Counted from the stretch's first letter, positions 11,226-22,446 are shown. The stretch is 64,000 nucleotides of DNA from Agapanthus africanus (GCA_030015575.1 JASDDO010000001.1:517075772-517139771), one strand, 5' to 3'. Notes: generated by a model not told the origin, from the sequence alone. Made by a program: numbers and translations.

Positions 11226-11672
11226 CTAGTGAGGGTGGGAAGGTCGGGTAAGACTGGTAGGACGTGGGGTAGGGAAGACATGCGGATAAAAAGGTGAAAA
11301 GTCGTGTGGATCCCTAGAACTAGACGAGTGAAGAGGGGTGAAAGATCGACTGCGAGATTGAGCAATATGCTCAGCAATGGACATCGGCCTAGGAGTGACA
11401 GAAGGACTTGAAAAAGTGGTATCAACATATGGAAGTGGTGAAGGTTGACTTGGTTGACACAAAGTGGGTTGAAAAGTCGAACTGTTTCTCCTAGACGCTT
11501 CTATTTGATCTTTCAGCGAAATTTTGGGCATGGAAGGATTGTCTTTAAATCGACCGAAACAATTGACGAACGACGCAAAGTTAGGTTCGGGATACCAAAG
11601 TTCGGCAAGAGATTTATGATGTGGGGTATCCATGATAGAAGAATGAGAAAAGAAAGAAGGTAGGTGGTGCAA
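11226..11672 (-). CDS. Small ORF of D, 148 residues, unknown function
   Basis: Minus-strand ORF just downstream (in element sense) of the leader, where gag begins in B. The N-terminus reads MHHLPSFF; an internal ATG gives MDTPHHKSLAELWYPEPNF, which may be the real start. The rest is rich in serine, proline and histidine with no zinc knuckle or capsid signature, so it is not an obvious gag. Its frame differs from the 436-residue ORF and about 220 bp separates them. It could be a replacement for gag or a decayed 5' exon; I recognise no family. Confidence 0.45.
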   Translation of the reverse strand: MHHLPSFFSHSSIMDTPHHKSLAELWYPEPNFASFVNCFGRFKDNPSMPKISLKDQIEASRRNSSTFQPTLCQPSQPSPLPYVDTTFSSPSVTPRPMSIAEHIAQSRSRSFTPLHSSSSRDPHDFSPFYPHVFPTPRPTSLTRPSHPH

Positions 11673-12815
11673 GTGGGGTGCAAGGATTTCTTAGCGACAA
11701 AATTTTTGCAAGTTTTTATAAAAATTTTCCTTTTTTCCTTTTTCTCTTTATTTGAGACTGTTTGTAGAAAAAAAATTTCGATAAAGGGCTTAGACACAAA
11801 TGTAATCAACCAGAAATGCACAATCAGACCTAGATCTAGGGTCACCTAGGTCAGCTAGACAGCTCCTAACTGTTCCAAAGGGCTAGAAATAGGACCTCAA
11901 ACCGCCTCTTCACCGCCAATTGCGGCCAGGTAAGTGCCAGGTAAGTGGGAAGGAACCACACTGTGGGCCTAATTAAAAACCACTAGCCTTGACACGCTTG
12001 CCTAGGCACCGCAAAGTCAGGTTAGGATAAACGGTCGATGCCTATACTAGTTCTCTGTCCTATTGAGCGCGACGTCCTTAGGGCTGAGTCTAGTATTTTT
12101 TAATTAAGATATGGTCAATGCAAATGCCTTATGTGATTTCTGGGGTCCTGAGAAGGGTGATGAAATCCCCACCCAATCTGAATTGGTCAAAAAGCCCCTT
12201 AAAGTCAGTTTTAAAGATACACAAAATAGAAAAATCACTTGCAATCAAAGATTTTTATTTTATGCGCGGCGCAAAGAATCCTGCACAAGATTGTTATTTG
12301 GAAGAGAAACGATTTTTTAAGCGCAAAGAATCCTGCAGAAGATTTTTCAGAAGATATATCGGATATTTGCAGAGGAGGAGATCAGAATACTCACAGAGTT
12401 TTTTTTTTTACGGCGCTTCTGACCTTTTTTTTTGGGGAACCGATCAATCTACTTCACCGCGGAACCGCCGCTAATTGCCATTTTAGACCGCGGATCCGCC
12501 GCGGTCTGGTGGATTCGCCAGTTTTTTTTTGTCACCAAATCTCCACGGTTGACTTGTTGACTCGATCCTCCAAATTTCTTCTGTTCCTCGATTGTTGTGA
12601 TTTTCTGTTTGTTCGGATTTGATATTAGCTGTTTTTAATCTCTGTAGATTTCCAGATCCGAATTTGTTCGTAGATCCTGCAAAATTCACACAAAAATACC
12701 CTTCCAAAAATAACAGATAATATATTTTAAAAATATTTTTTGGATTTTTTAGATTTTTATGATTTTTTAAATTTTATGATTAACCCGAAATTGCGAAAAG
12801 GAAAGTTCTACGCCA
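11673..12815 (-). other. Leader (5' UTR) of D, shared with B
   Basis: Non-coding. About 400 bp (11819-12240) aligns closely with 62479-62900 in B, including the ctagatctagggtcacctagg and gagcgcgacgtccttagggc blocks. The remainder up to the primer site is weakly similar. Two GC palindromes lie at 12456-12471 and 12486-12506. Position between primer site and first ORF fits a dimerisation or packaging leader (inference). Confidence 0.7.
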
Positions 12816-12833
12816 TCCCCGGCAACGGCGCCA
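12816..12833 (-). other. Primer-binding site of D (Asp tRNA type)
   Basis: Minus strand TGGCGCCGTTGCCGGGGA, two bases from the LTR edge. It is complementary to the 3' end of plant Asp tRNA (ends GGCAACGGCGCCA), the primer type used by many Athila/Tat elements. The identical site in B is at 63452-63469. Confidence 0.9.
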
Positions 12834-12835
12834 TT

Positions 12836-14180
12836 TCATTCGTCTGTCAAAAACTATCTCTAAACCGCAATCAAGAACGGCGTCGCATGAAGCTAGCCGG
12901 TGAGTACGGGTCGGTCCACAGGGATTTTGTGAATCTCCTAGTCGCGCTTACGAGTTAATTCCGAAGGGTGTTCGGATTAATTATTAAATCTAAAAACCTA
13001 ATTAACCTAGGGCAATTATCTAGATCTACTCTTGCTAGGGTTAGGTTTAGGGATGGTTTGGAAATGTAATTAAATCTCACCGCTTTCAATACCCGAATGA
13101 AGATCTATGAGGAGTTATGGTAATTATCAATAAAGTGGATTAGATCCGTTCGGGAAGGTGTTCCTTCCTCTAGGTTCTTGTCCTTCCTTTAGAGATCCTT
13201 ACCCTAACCTCCATGGAAAACACGCGCAACCGGTCCTTTACACTACGGTGTCATCGTTACCTCGAGGGGTAGGATGCCGTAGGGCGCGGTATGTGCGTGT
13301 ATGCATGGAGTCCTATTGTAAATATTTGGTGGGTAAGAAAGGGATGAGAGATCTCATCTCTCAAAATCCTTCCTCAAAGCTAAACCCTAAACAAGTTCCT
13401 AGGGCATGAAATTAAATCTACCTAGGGCAAGGAATTGAAATCTACACTAGGGCAAGAAATTAAATTACTTACAGATGGATCCCTCCAATCATCCATGCTG
13501 GTTTGTCAGATCTGAATTTCTGAATGGAAAAGAAGCACCGATGCTCTCCAAAAGATTTCTAAATTTTATTCATTAAAGGGAGGCATAAGAAATTACAATG
13601 TTTAGAGTTCTATTTATAGGAAATAGAAACCCTAGGTTACATTTTGATCCGCATGTCTAAAATTACAAAATAGCCCCAGGGAATCTTTTCAGAACCGTCT
13701 CAACATCATGGTAAAATTTTCTTTAAGAGAGGGCTCTTAATGGCCGCGGAACCGCGGCATGGGTAGGGCTTGGGCCGCGGTTCCGCGGCCCATTAGTGTG
13801 CTCAGTTGATAATTTTTCCTGGGCCACTTTATGTTCTTCTGGGCTTTCTGGTTCTTTGTTCCTTTTATCAATTGGGCTTCTTTATCAATTCCAGATCTTC
13901 AGTGAACATTTTGCAATGGATCTTTTAACCGTTTGCCTTATTATTTTGGACCTCGCCTTGCCTTGTTGATTGTGAACTGTTCTTTGATGTAGGCTTGATC
14001 AAGAGTCCTCTGTTTGTTGGTCAAAAGTCCATATTTTCATTGTCTTTACATTGTTTTCACTGTTTTCTGTCCAAGAACCTGTAACCTGTAACATGTAGCA
14101 GACATGCGTCAAAAGCACCTGTTTATTTATAAAAAGAATAAGAACGGAGAATATAATAATGCAATATTATGGTATGAACA
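12836..14180 (-). repeat. 5' LTR of D
   Basis: 1345 bp, same length and sequence by eye as 6927-8271. It abuts the primer site at 12833. GC palindromes lie at 13742-13758 and 13772-13791, and the TATA box at 13611-13618 (minus). Confidence 0.93.
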
Positions 14181-14185
14181 GTCAG

Positions 14186-14878
14186 CAACCGTCGTCTGGA
14201 TGTTTCCAGTATGGGAGTCAGTATCATCACGTCAAAGATTGTACTGAGGCACATCAGGGCGTGGCAGCCGTTCCACATGTAACCTTACTACCTTCTCCAC
14301 CTCAGAGAGCATTGCCCCTTACGCCCGTTGTTGCTTCACGTCGGACCTATGCTCAGAAAGGCCGTGGTCATGGTGGTTTTGTTCAGAGGGGACGTGGTGG
14401 CAGAGGCGGAGGACAGCCGGATGCCGGTAGAGGGCGGGCCCGAGTTTTTGCGTTGACTCCTCAAGATGCGCAGGCATCAAATGCAGTAGTAACAGGTACT
14501 CTTCCAGTGTGTTCTTTCGATGCACACATATTGTTTAACCCAGGATTTACGCACTCGTATGTTTCCACACATTTCGTACCGAGGTTGTGCCGAGAGTCGT
14601 CCTTGTTAGATCAGACACTTGTCGTGATTACTCCCATTGGTGAGTATTTTGTTGCGCGACATGTGTTTCGGTTGTGTGTCGTTAGTATTAGAGATAGAGA
14701 TTCGTCCGTCGATATGATCCTTCTTGATATGTTGGACTTTGACGTTCTCCTTGGCATGGACTGGTTAGCTACTTGCTATACGTCTGTGGACTGCCGTGAG
14801 AAGGTAGTTAGGTTTTGTTTTCTGGGCGAGTCAGTTCTTGTTGTGCAGGGGACCGTAGTGCCGCCCCTCACAATTTGA
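14186..14878 (+). pseudogene. gag C-terminus and protease of gypsy A
   Basis: Continues gag in frame after D. The zinc knuckle reads CFQYGSQYHHVKDC, so the second cysteine of the CX2CX4HX4C pattern is tyrosine. After a glycine/arginine-rich tract comes the retroviral-type aspartic protease. Its active-site triad is NPG (ILFNPGFTHS) instead of D-S/T-G, which would abolish catalysis, while the downstream LLGMDWL is kept. The frame is lost near 14800-14878, where reverse transcriptase continues one frame over. Confidence 0.85.
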
Positions 14879-15882
14879 TTTCTGCCCTTTGCGCTAGTCG
14901 GCTTTTGAGGAAAGGATGTCAGGGATTCTTAGCCTTTATTCGTGATACTGGACCCACAGCAGATCCGTTGGACCAGGTTTCTATTATGAGAGAGTTTCCC
15001 GACGTATTTCCTGATGAGTTACCTGGATTGTCGCCAGAGCACGATATCGAGTTTTGCATCGATTTGATTCCCGGCATGGGGCCTATTTCTATACCGCCTT
15101 ATCGGATGGCCCCAGCGGAGCTTAAAGAGCTTAAGGATCAGTTGCAAGAGTTTCTTGACAGATGACTTGTTCGTCCGAGTGTTTCGCCTTGGGGAGCTCA
15201 TGTTCTGTTCGCCAAGAAGAAGGACGGCGGTATGGGACTGTGCATTGATTATCGTCAATTGAACCGAGTTACGGTGCGGAATATGTATCTTTTACCTTGC
15301 ATTGACGATTTGTTTGATTAGCTCCAGGGTGTGGGATATTTTTCGGACATTGATTTGAGGTCGGGTTATCATCAGTTATGGGTTCAGAATGATGACATTC
15401 CGAAGACTGCTTTTCGTACGCGCTACGGGCATTATGAGTTTTTGGTGATGTCGTTCGGACTCACCAATGCCCCAGCAACGTTCATGAATTTGATGAACTG
15501 GATTTTCAGGTCGTTCCTCGACCAGTTCATTATTGTATTTATTGATGACAATCTGGTCTATTCCAGAAGTCGAGAAAAGCATGAGCAGCACTTGAGGATT
15601 ACCTTGCATACTTTGAGAGAGCACCAGCTGTTTGCCAAATTCTCGAACTGTGCATTCTGGCTTGATAGTGTTGACTTCTTGGGTCATATGGTTATGGGAG
15701 ACGGTATACAAGTGGACCCAAAGAAGATTGAGGCCGTACAGCTTTGGCCCAGACCTGTATCAGTGACAGAGGTCCGCAGCTTCTTGGGCTTAGCCAGTTA
15801 TTACCGCCGTTTCATGCAGGATTTCTCGAGTATCGCTGAACCATTGACCGAACTGACCTGGAAGGGAGTTCCTTTTCTTTAG
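14815..15882 (+). pseudogene. Reverse transcriptase of gypsy A
   Basis: One reading frame with stops at 15163 (TGA), 15319 (TAG) and 15880 (TAG). Domain landmarks in order: the FPDVFPDELPGL lead-in, DYRQLN (motif with the first catalytic Asp region), [31 protein letters not shown], and the catalytic box [10 protein letters not shown], then FLGH and the RT tail [12 protein letters not shown]. The catalytic box is intact, so death is due to nonsense changes. In its live form it would copy element RNA in cytoplasmic particles. Confidence 0.9.
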
Positions 15883-16512
15883 ACTGAGGCATATGAGCAG
15901 AGTTTCCAGCAGTTGAAGACTCATTTGACGACTGCACCAGTTCTATCTTTGCCTTCAGGATCAGGCAGCTATGTCGTTTATTGTAATGCTTCTCGAGTGG
16001 GGCCGGGTTGTGTGTTGATGAAACATGACAGAGTTATCGCTTATGCTTCCCGGCAATTGAAGAAGCACGAGCAAAACTATCCCACTCATTATCTTGAGAT
16101 GGTCGTGGTGATCTTTGTGGTTAAGATTTGGAGACACTACTTGTATGGAGAGTCGTGTCAGATATTTACGGACCATAAGAGCTTGAAGTACATCTTCCAG
16201 CAGCGGGATCTGAATTTGAGGCAGCGTCGTTGGATGGAGCTTGTGAAGGATTATGATTGTGAAATCTTTTATTACCCGGGCAAGGCTAATGTGGTAGCCG
16301 ATGCTTTGAGTCGTAGGCCCGGAGGTAGCTTGTTCCATTTGAGCGCAGTTCAGAGACGGTCTTCTACAGATTGGCAGATCTTGTGTGATGGTAGAGTACA
16401 GTTCAATTTCACTTCGCTGGAGGGCAGCTTGCTCATGTCTGTGCCCGTCCACTCTTACTTGATATTATCCATGAGGCGCAGCTCGACGATGCTCATTCGT
16501 CCGAGATTTTAG
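15883..16512 (+). pseudogene. RNase H of gypsy A
   Basis: Follows RT in the same frame after the TAG at 15880. Shows the gypsy RNase H pattern: [15 protein letters not shown] (normally a catalytic Asp where N stands), [28 protein letters not shown], and the [11 protein letters not shown] to VVADALSRR end. The frame ends at 16510 and integrase continues in another frame. Confidence 0.88.
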
Positions 16513-17702
16513 AGCATGTTCGGCAGGGTGGAGATTCGGAGTTTGTGATTGATGACCAGGGCGTGCTACGTTTTGGGACTCGTCTGTGTGTGCCAGATTC
16601 CAAGGGGCTGAGACACAAGATCCTAGTGCAGGCACATCGGTCAGCATATAGTGTTCATCCAGGTTTCACCAAGATGTATCGTGATTTGAGAGATGTCTAC
16701 TGGTGGGAAGGGATGAAGAAAGATGTTTCGGACTTCGTTTTGAGGTGCCTGACTTGCCAGTAGGTCAAGGATGAGCATCAGAGACCGGAATGAGAGTTGC
16801 ATCCTTTACCCGTTCTGGAGTGAAAATAGGAGCAGATCTCCATGGACTTCGTTGTGGGTCTACCCATGTCCAGTCGAGGGTATGACTCTATTTGGGTGAT
16901 TGTTAACCGGTTGACGAAAGCGGCTCACTTCCTTCCAGTGAAGACCACTTTCGGATATGCTCAGTATGGTCAGTTGTACATTGATGAGATTGTGCGTTTG
17001 CACGACGTTCCTACTTGCATTGTATCCGACAGGGGCACCCAGTTTACCAGCCATCTTTGGCAGAAACTTCAGGAAGCTTTGGGTACTCGGTTGAGTTTTA
17101 GCACCGCTTTCCATCAACAGACCGATGGTCAGTCAGAGCGGACTATACAGACTCTTGAGGATATGCTTCATGCGTGCGTGCTTGATTTTGGTGGCACTTG
17201 GGATTGTCACTTGCCTTTGATAGAGTTCTCCTACAATAACAGCTTTCAGGAGACGATTCAGATGGCACCTTTTGAGGCTTTGTATGGGAGAAAATGTCGA
17301 TCGCTAGTCTGTTGGACCGAACTCAGCGATAGCAGGATTTTGGGACCACAGCTAGTTCAAGAGACTATGGAGAAGATCCAGTTGATTCAGGACAGAATGA
17401 AAGAAGCCCAGTGCAGGCAGAAGTTTTATGCCGACCATCGTCATTGCAGACTTGAGTTCGCAGTAGGTGATCATGTATTCCTACGGATTTCTCCGATGAA
17501 AGGCGTGATGAGATTTAGGAAGAAAGGGAAGCTTAGTCCCAGATTTGTGGGTCCTTTTGAGATCCTTGAGCGAGTTGGAACTGTTGCCTATCGTTTGGCA
17601 CTTCCACCCAGTTTCCCGGATGTTCACCCCATATTTCATGTGTCGATGCTTTGCAAGTACCTTCATCACCCTTCTTACATGATTCAGCACCAGACCGTTT
17701 AG
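16513..17702 (+). pseudogene. Integrase of gypsy A
   Basis: Zinc-binding HHCC part at 16620-16763 (QAHRSAYSVHPG ... LRCLTC), then a TAG at 16761 and several more stops to 16830. The DDE core runs from 16842: MDFVVGLP, VSDRGTQFTS, and QSERTIQTLEDML carry the three acidic residues. The C-terminus has the GPF motif RFVGPFEILERVG and HVSMLCKY. A TAG at 17700 separates it from the chromodomain. The region after 16842 is one 286-codon open frame. Confidence 0.9.
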
Positions 17703-17744
17703 CTGAAGCGCGATCTTTCGTTCACCGAGCAGCCGGTAGTTATA

Positions 17745-17933
17745 TTGGATCGACAGATGAAGAAACTTCGGTCAAAGGTCTTACCATCAGTGAAAGTTCT
17801 TTGGCGTGGCCCTAATAGCGAGGAGGTTACATGGGAAACCGAGAGCGAGATGCGGAAGAAATTCACTCATCTCTTCGAAGGTACGCATAGTAAGATTTTT
17901 AAATTCAGGCACCGAATTTCTTTAAGGAGGTAG
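17745..17933 (+). pseudogene. Chromodomain of gypsy A
   Basis: Same frame as the integrase core. Reads LPSVKVLWRG ... EEVTWETESEMRKKFTHLF, the diverged (CR-type) chromodomain of chromoviruses that targets integration to chromatin. It is separated from integrase by an in-frame stop and ends just before the polypurine tract. Confidence 0.85.
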
Positions 17934-17935
17934 AT
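17923..17935 (+). other. Polypurine tract of gypsy A
   Basis: aaggaggtagat directly before the LTR start TGTAACACC at 17936. Confidence 0.8.
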
Positions 17936-20900
17936 TGTAACACCTTAGAATGCAATTAGTGTTAATTAAGCGATATAATGCGGGTGTTTAATAAAATTTA
18001 ACCAATAATTGTTTTCACATATTTTATTATTATTAATTAATATTTTATTTAATTATTTGTGTACTTGCACACACATGTGCATGTTAATTAAGGTTAAGGA
18101 GGTGTTAACCATGCTTTACTAGCCATGGCACACTTAACCATTTTCCATGCCATGCTAACCATTTTCATATCTATTTTAATTATAAAAGGGTTTTATTTAT
18201 TTTGAAAAAATAAAGAGAAAGAGAAGAGTTGAAAATTTTGAGACATGATGAGGCATGGGACATAGCATGGAAGGCAATTAATGAAGAGAGAGAGAGAGAG
18301 AGAGCATGGCTCACTCTCATTCTCATCTCACACTCTCACTCTCTCATTTCTTTACCTCACTCTCTCTCTCATTTCCTCACAAACTCTCACCCTCTCATTT
18401 CTCCCTTAATCCATTTTCCTTCACAAACCTTAAGCCTAAACCCTTGTCAAACCTCACTAAAACCCTTCACAACTCATGCTAAAGCCCTATTGTGATGACT
18501 TGGAGCTTGATGGCTAGGGTTTCATTCAAGTTGTGATGAGGTAATGATGTCAAACTGTTAAACTAGGCTCTAAGGAAGTTGTTTTAATTATTAATTTTAG
18601 TTTAAAACCTTTAAGTTATAGTTTTGTGCAAAATATCGTATTTTGTGATAAGATTTGTGTCTCTGTGATTTGCTGTTGTTACGATGATCCACTATAAAAT
18701 CTAATAATACAGTAGATTGATACAAGAGCCCTAAGTGTACCCTAGAAACCTGGACCCCACCCCTCACCATTGGCCCGGCGAGAATAGTATTTTGCCCAGC
18801 GCCGCCGGTCTTCCTATGGAGTTAGGTGTTAGGATTTTGAGGGTACCTATCTGTAAGTTATTCTTAGTATTTGGTACACTTAGTTTTTCCTATATTATCT
18901 GTAGGCAAAATCTGGAACCTTTTAGCTAGTTTCTAGTGTTTCGGCAACGTGCGATACGGATAATCCAACTTGGTTTAAGTTCTTCATGTAGCTTGCAGCC
19001 TTGGGTTTAGTTTAGGGTGTCGCTACACGCGTTAGCCCGCTAAGCTAACACTTGATAGCTTGTGGGAGTTGAAGCGTTGGTTTAGACGTTGTTTCCTTGT
19101 GTTATCGGAGGGTTTCTTGTTACACTTGTTATGATTTTATGTTATATTAGGATCGATTGCGGAGACTTCGGATGTTGCTAGAAAAGGAAAGAGCTGATTG
19201 GATTCACTTAGCTCGAGATCATCTGGTGAGTAGATTTAACATCTACGGGGGAATCGCTTGTATGGCGTTATGTGTCGAAGTCTAGATTCAGTGATATAAC
19301 CATATGCTTACATGTATATATATTGATCGTGCATGAGTATATTTTGCACATCCTATTACCTGTTATACATGGGCATAGTATTATTGGATACTGCACCATT
19401 ACTAACGGTTCATGTTGCACGAGCACCAAATTGTATGCCACACACACACACCGTTGGTAATTGCCATGACACGCACACTATAGAAATTGCCACGGAAAAT
19501 ATATTGTACCGCTTCCATTAGTATTAACAGTTAGACATTGATTCTTGTTCTATTGCGCATATAAATTGCATCATGCGTAGATACCTTTAAAACTTGATAT
19601 ATTTAAAAAGATGGTTTTCCCTTGATATGCTCACATTATTGTTCTATGTTTGCATACATCATATTTCATGGATATATGCATTGAGATATTGATTTCATTC
19701 GATTTCTGGATTTGATAACCGCGGATATATTTCAAAGGAAATTATAAATTGTTTTAAAAACGTGGTTTCTCGTGATGTGATTTCGAAGCGTCCACTATGA
19801 GTTTTCTAGGTTCTGAGCTTATTTTCGAGACCCGATTCGAGGAGTTGGATGAACCGTCTGCGGGTACATGGTGGACCTGGTAAGGTATCCCAGGGCAAGA
19901 AGATCGTAGAGATGACGATGAGCCTCGCAGGAGGGAGCACTACCTACCGGTGATAGTTTGGATCCGGCGGTTATCCGGAGGATACCGACCGGAGTCGTGA
20001 GATAGATATAGGCCAATCCGGACTGACGGAGCCCATGGGCCGATCCGGATTGAATGAGCCCGAGATATGTGGATTTACGTGTCGATACTTGACACGGGTT
20101 TCATGATATTTCGAGTGTCAATATTGGACACTCAGGTTCTAGGATGTGACGGATATGAGGGCCGATCAGAGTGACGGCGCCTGGGATATTGGGATTTGGG
20201 GTGTTGTTGTTGGACACCGGATTTTATGATAAGGATTATGTTTTATCCCACACTCAGGATTTATTATGACATGCACTTTTTCATGTAGTTGTTGTACCCT
20301 GTTGGTGTACCTTAAGCATGATTTGTTGCATATTCATATTGTTATACTTATACCATCAGATTGCATATTTCAGATTATCGCTTTTTCGTGCATGCTTGCG
20401 ATTATCTGTATGATGTTATTTTCTATTCACGGGTTGGAAACTCACCATCGTTGTGCCACAGTGTTTTGCAGGCTTGACCCTCAGTATAGTCGCGGCAGGG
20501 CTTCTTATTGCATTTACTTCTACGGATACCGCTACTGTTGGTCGTGATTTTGGTATAGGTGGGTTTTGCGGGTATCCGTATGATTCCATTTTATATCTTA
20601 TTTTGTATCTAGTACTCTCCATCTACTACTTACATGTATTTGACTTAGAAACAAGATTGTGAGGATCAATATTGTATTATTGTGACTCTGGGTGTCGCGC
20701 TCGTGTGAGCCGGCTTTTATTTCATGTTGTGATGTTGTTTTACTTCCTCTTTACTTATTTCTTTACTACGGCGTCGTATATATACCTGTTATAGTTGTGT
20801 CCCGCCTTTGGGCATGAGTTGCTCCCGTTTGGGGATGCCATTTATTTATTCTATGCTTGTACCCGTTTGGGGCTAGTTTTTACAAAGGAGATGCTGCCGA

Positions 20901-21092
20901 AATTTTTAAGAAAATAAATTTAAGTTGAGATTTTATAACTTGAGATTTTTAAATCTTTTTAACTATTGTTTTATCACTTTACTTCTTTTCTTGGTTTAGA
21001 TTTCTGGGTTTTTCGGCTTACTTGAATAGCGTTACGCCTTTTGACTTTGCGTGATTTAAGTGTCGGTCTCGTTCCTAAATTGGTTCGTGACA
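17936..21092 (+). repeat. 3' LTR of gypsy A (3157 bp)
   Basis: Partner of 2436-5731, ends GTGACA, and is followed by the TSD gaacc (21093-21097). It differs by many substitutions and by lacking the cataca-rich stretch. TATA box at 18181-18188. Open frames within (for example 18229-18495) mirror those in the other LTR and are not genes. Confidence 0.93.
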
Positions 21093-21097
21093 GAACC

Positions 21098-22080
21098 ACA
21101 TCTACAGTTGCTACGATCATTTTTGGTCTAAGGAGTTCACGATCTCCAACGTCATCCCAACTCAGCGGGGAACGACAGTTACATCCGTAGAGTGCTGCGA
21201 AAGATGGCATCCCAATATTTGCCTGGTAGCTGTTGTTATAAGAAAACTCCACAAGGTATATGTGATCTTTCCACGAACCTCCGAAGTCTAGCATACAGGC
21301 TCTCAGCATATCTTCTAGGATATGAATTGTCTTCTCGGACTGTCCATCTGTTTGTGGATGATACGCCGTGCTGAAATTCAGATTCGTTCCCAGATTAGCT
21401 TGAAGACTCGGCCAAAATTGGGATCGGAATCTAGTATCTCTGTCGGAGATGATGCAAAAAGGTACCCCATGTAATCTCACGATCTCCTGCATGAGTTTAT
21501 GAGTATCAAGACAAGTATGGTACATCTTGAAAGTTTAAATCTTATTTTAGATTTTTACTCACCTCCATGTACTTTCTTGCCAACGTCTCGGTTGATTGAC
21601 CAACTCTGAATAGGATGAAGTGAGCCGACTTGGTGAGTCGATCCACAATAATCCAAACTGCGTCATTACCCTTCGTGTTGTGAAAGAAAGCAGTCACGAA
21701 GACTATGGTAATGTGCTGCCATTTCCATTCTGGGATAGGTAACGGCTGAAGTAGACCGGCGGTTCTGTGATATTCAGCCTTCACTTGTTGATAGATTAAG
21801 CACTTTGCTACGCTCTTTGCAACTTCTCACTTCATTCCATGCCACTAGTAGTGTTGTCGTAGATCCTTATATATTTTCATGCAGCCGGGGTGTACAAAAT
21901 ACGGAGAGCTGTGAGCTTCTTTCATCAACTCTTCTTAAACAGGGCTGACTGGCACACATAAACGGCTCCCATACTGCAAGGATCCATCTTCGTGGAACAT
22001 GAAGTCAGTTCAAAGACCACTTTCTACTTGTTCTCGGACCTTTTATAACTTGGCATCATTTGCTTGAGCTTCCTTGGTCT
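21098..22080 (-). pseudogene. Integrase of gypsy C (with intron-like insert)
   Basis: Minus-strand integrase that continues at 2430-1900 across insertion A. HHCC region at ~21850-21980 (VHPGCMKIYKDL ... KCLIYQQ, with one Cys changed to Tyr and stops nearby). The core holds WIIVDRLTKSAHF, ISDRDTRFRSQF and QSEKTIHILEDML, so DDE residues are visible. The core is split into two frames (21542-21784 and the frame ending at 21525) by 76 nt at 21487-21562 with splice-like ends; removing it joins the frames. Stops in the zinc finger make it non-functional. Confidence 0.85.
21487..21562 (-). other. 76-nt intron-like insert in the C integrase
   Basis: In element sense it begins GTGAGTAAAA and ends CTCATGCAG, perfect GT-AG with a good donor and acceptor and a plausible branch site (ACTCAT) upstream. 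It falls in a codon-exact position between MEE-type residues of the integrase core. Its length (3n+1) equals the frame offset between the flanking ORFs. The flanks CATGGAG and CATGCAG form a near direct repeat. Confidence 0.6.
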
Positions 22081-22171
22081 GATTGATAAGAGCGGGCTGG
22101 ACTTGTAAATTCATCACGGATGAGGCGTTACCTGGCACAACTACTTCAATCTCCAATTTATGCAGTTCTTG

Positions 22172-22446
22172 CTATAATCTCCACTGAGCGGTGAGGTCCA
22201 TTGCTAAAGGCTGGCAACTAAAAGCATCGGGAACTATGTTCACCTTTCCAGGATGATATTGTAGGTTGATGTCGAAATCTGTCATGAGCTCTAACCATCT
22301 TCTATACCGCATGTTGAGTTCCTTCTGAGTAAATACATACATCAGACTCTTGTGGTCAGTGTATATATCCACTCGCTCTTCCAAAAGATAATGACGCCAA
22401 ATCTTGAGTGCGAAAACTACGGCTGCCAATTCCAGATCATATGTTG
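22172..22446 (-). pseudogene. RNase H of gypsy C, C-terminal half
   Basis: Reads TYDLELAAVVFALKIWRHYL, IYTDHKSLMYVFTQKEL, RRWLELMTDFD and VPDAFS, the second half of a gypsy RNase H. The first half (HYDASGKELGCVLHHHGKVV) lies at 32967-33160 beyond copia H. Copia H entered between the two halves, as shown by the tgttg TSD. Confidence 0.85.

Larger units (their letters stand above)
6927..14180 (-). mobile_element. Non-autonomous Athila-like element D
   Basis: Minus-strand element of 7254 bp with 1345-bp LTRs (6927-8271, 12836-14180) and TSD gtcag (6922-6926, 14181-14185). The primer site complements the plant Asp tRNA end (12816-12833), and a purine tract AAGTTTGGGGGTATT lies at the 3' LTR. The 4.56-kb interior encodes two ORFs but no reverse transcriptase, RNase H or integrase. 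LTR, leader and 3' non-coding parts are clearly related to element B, so D probably relies on B-type enzymes (inference). The LTR pair appears identical throughout, so insertion is very recent. Confidence 0.92.
2436..21092 (+). mobile_element. Gypsy chromovirus A (Tekay/Del-like), interrupted by D
   Basis: Plus-strand Ty3/gypsy element with LTRs at 2436-5731 and 17936-21092, Met-type primer site, gag, protease, reverse transcriptase, RNase H, integrase and chromodomain in the canonical order. It is flanked by the 5-bp TSD gaacc (2431-2435 and 21093-21097), which proves insertion into C. D lies in its gag. Long LTRs, the protease style GMDWL and the terminal chromodomain point to the Tekay/Del chromovirus group. 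The polyprotein is broken by at least two frameshifts and many stops, and the LTRs have diverged with indels, so this insertion is older than D. Confidence 0.93.

Noticed and set aside
13158-13409. 83-codon ORF (also at 7249-7500) as a gene
   Set aside because: It is present twice only because it lies in both D LTRs; no motif, and LTR transcription runs on the other strand.
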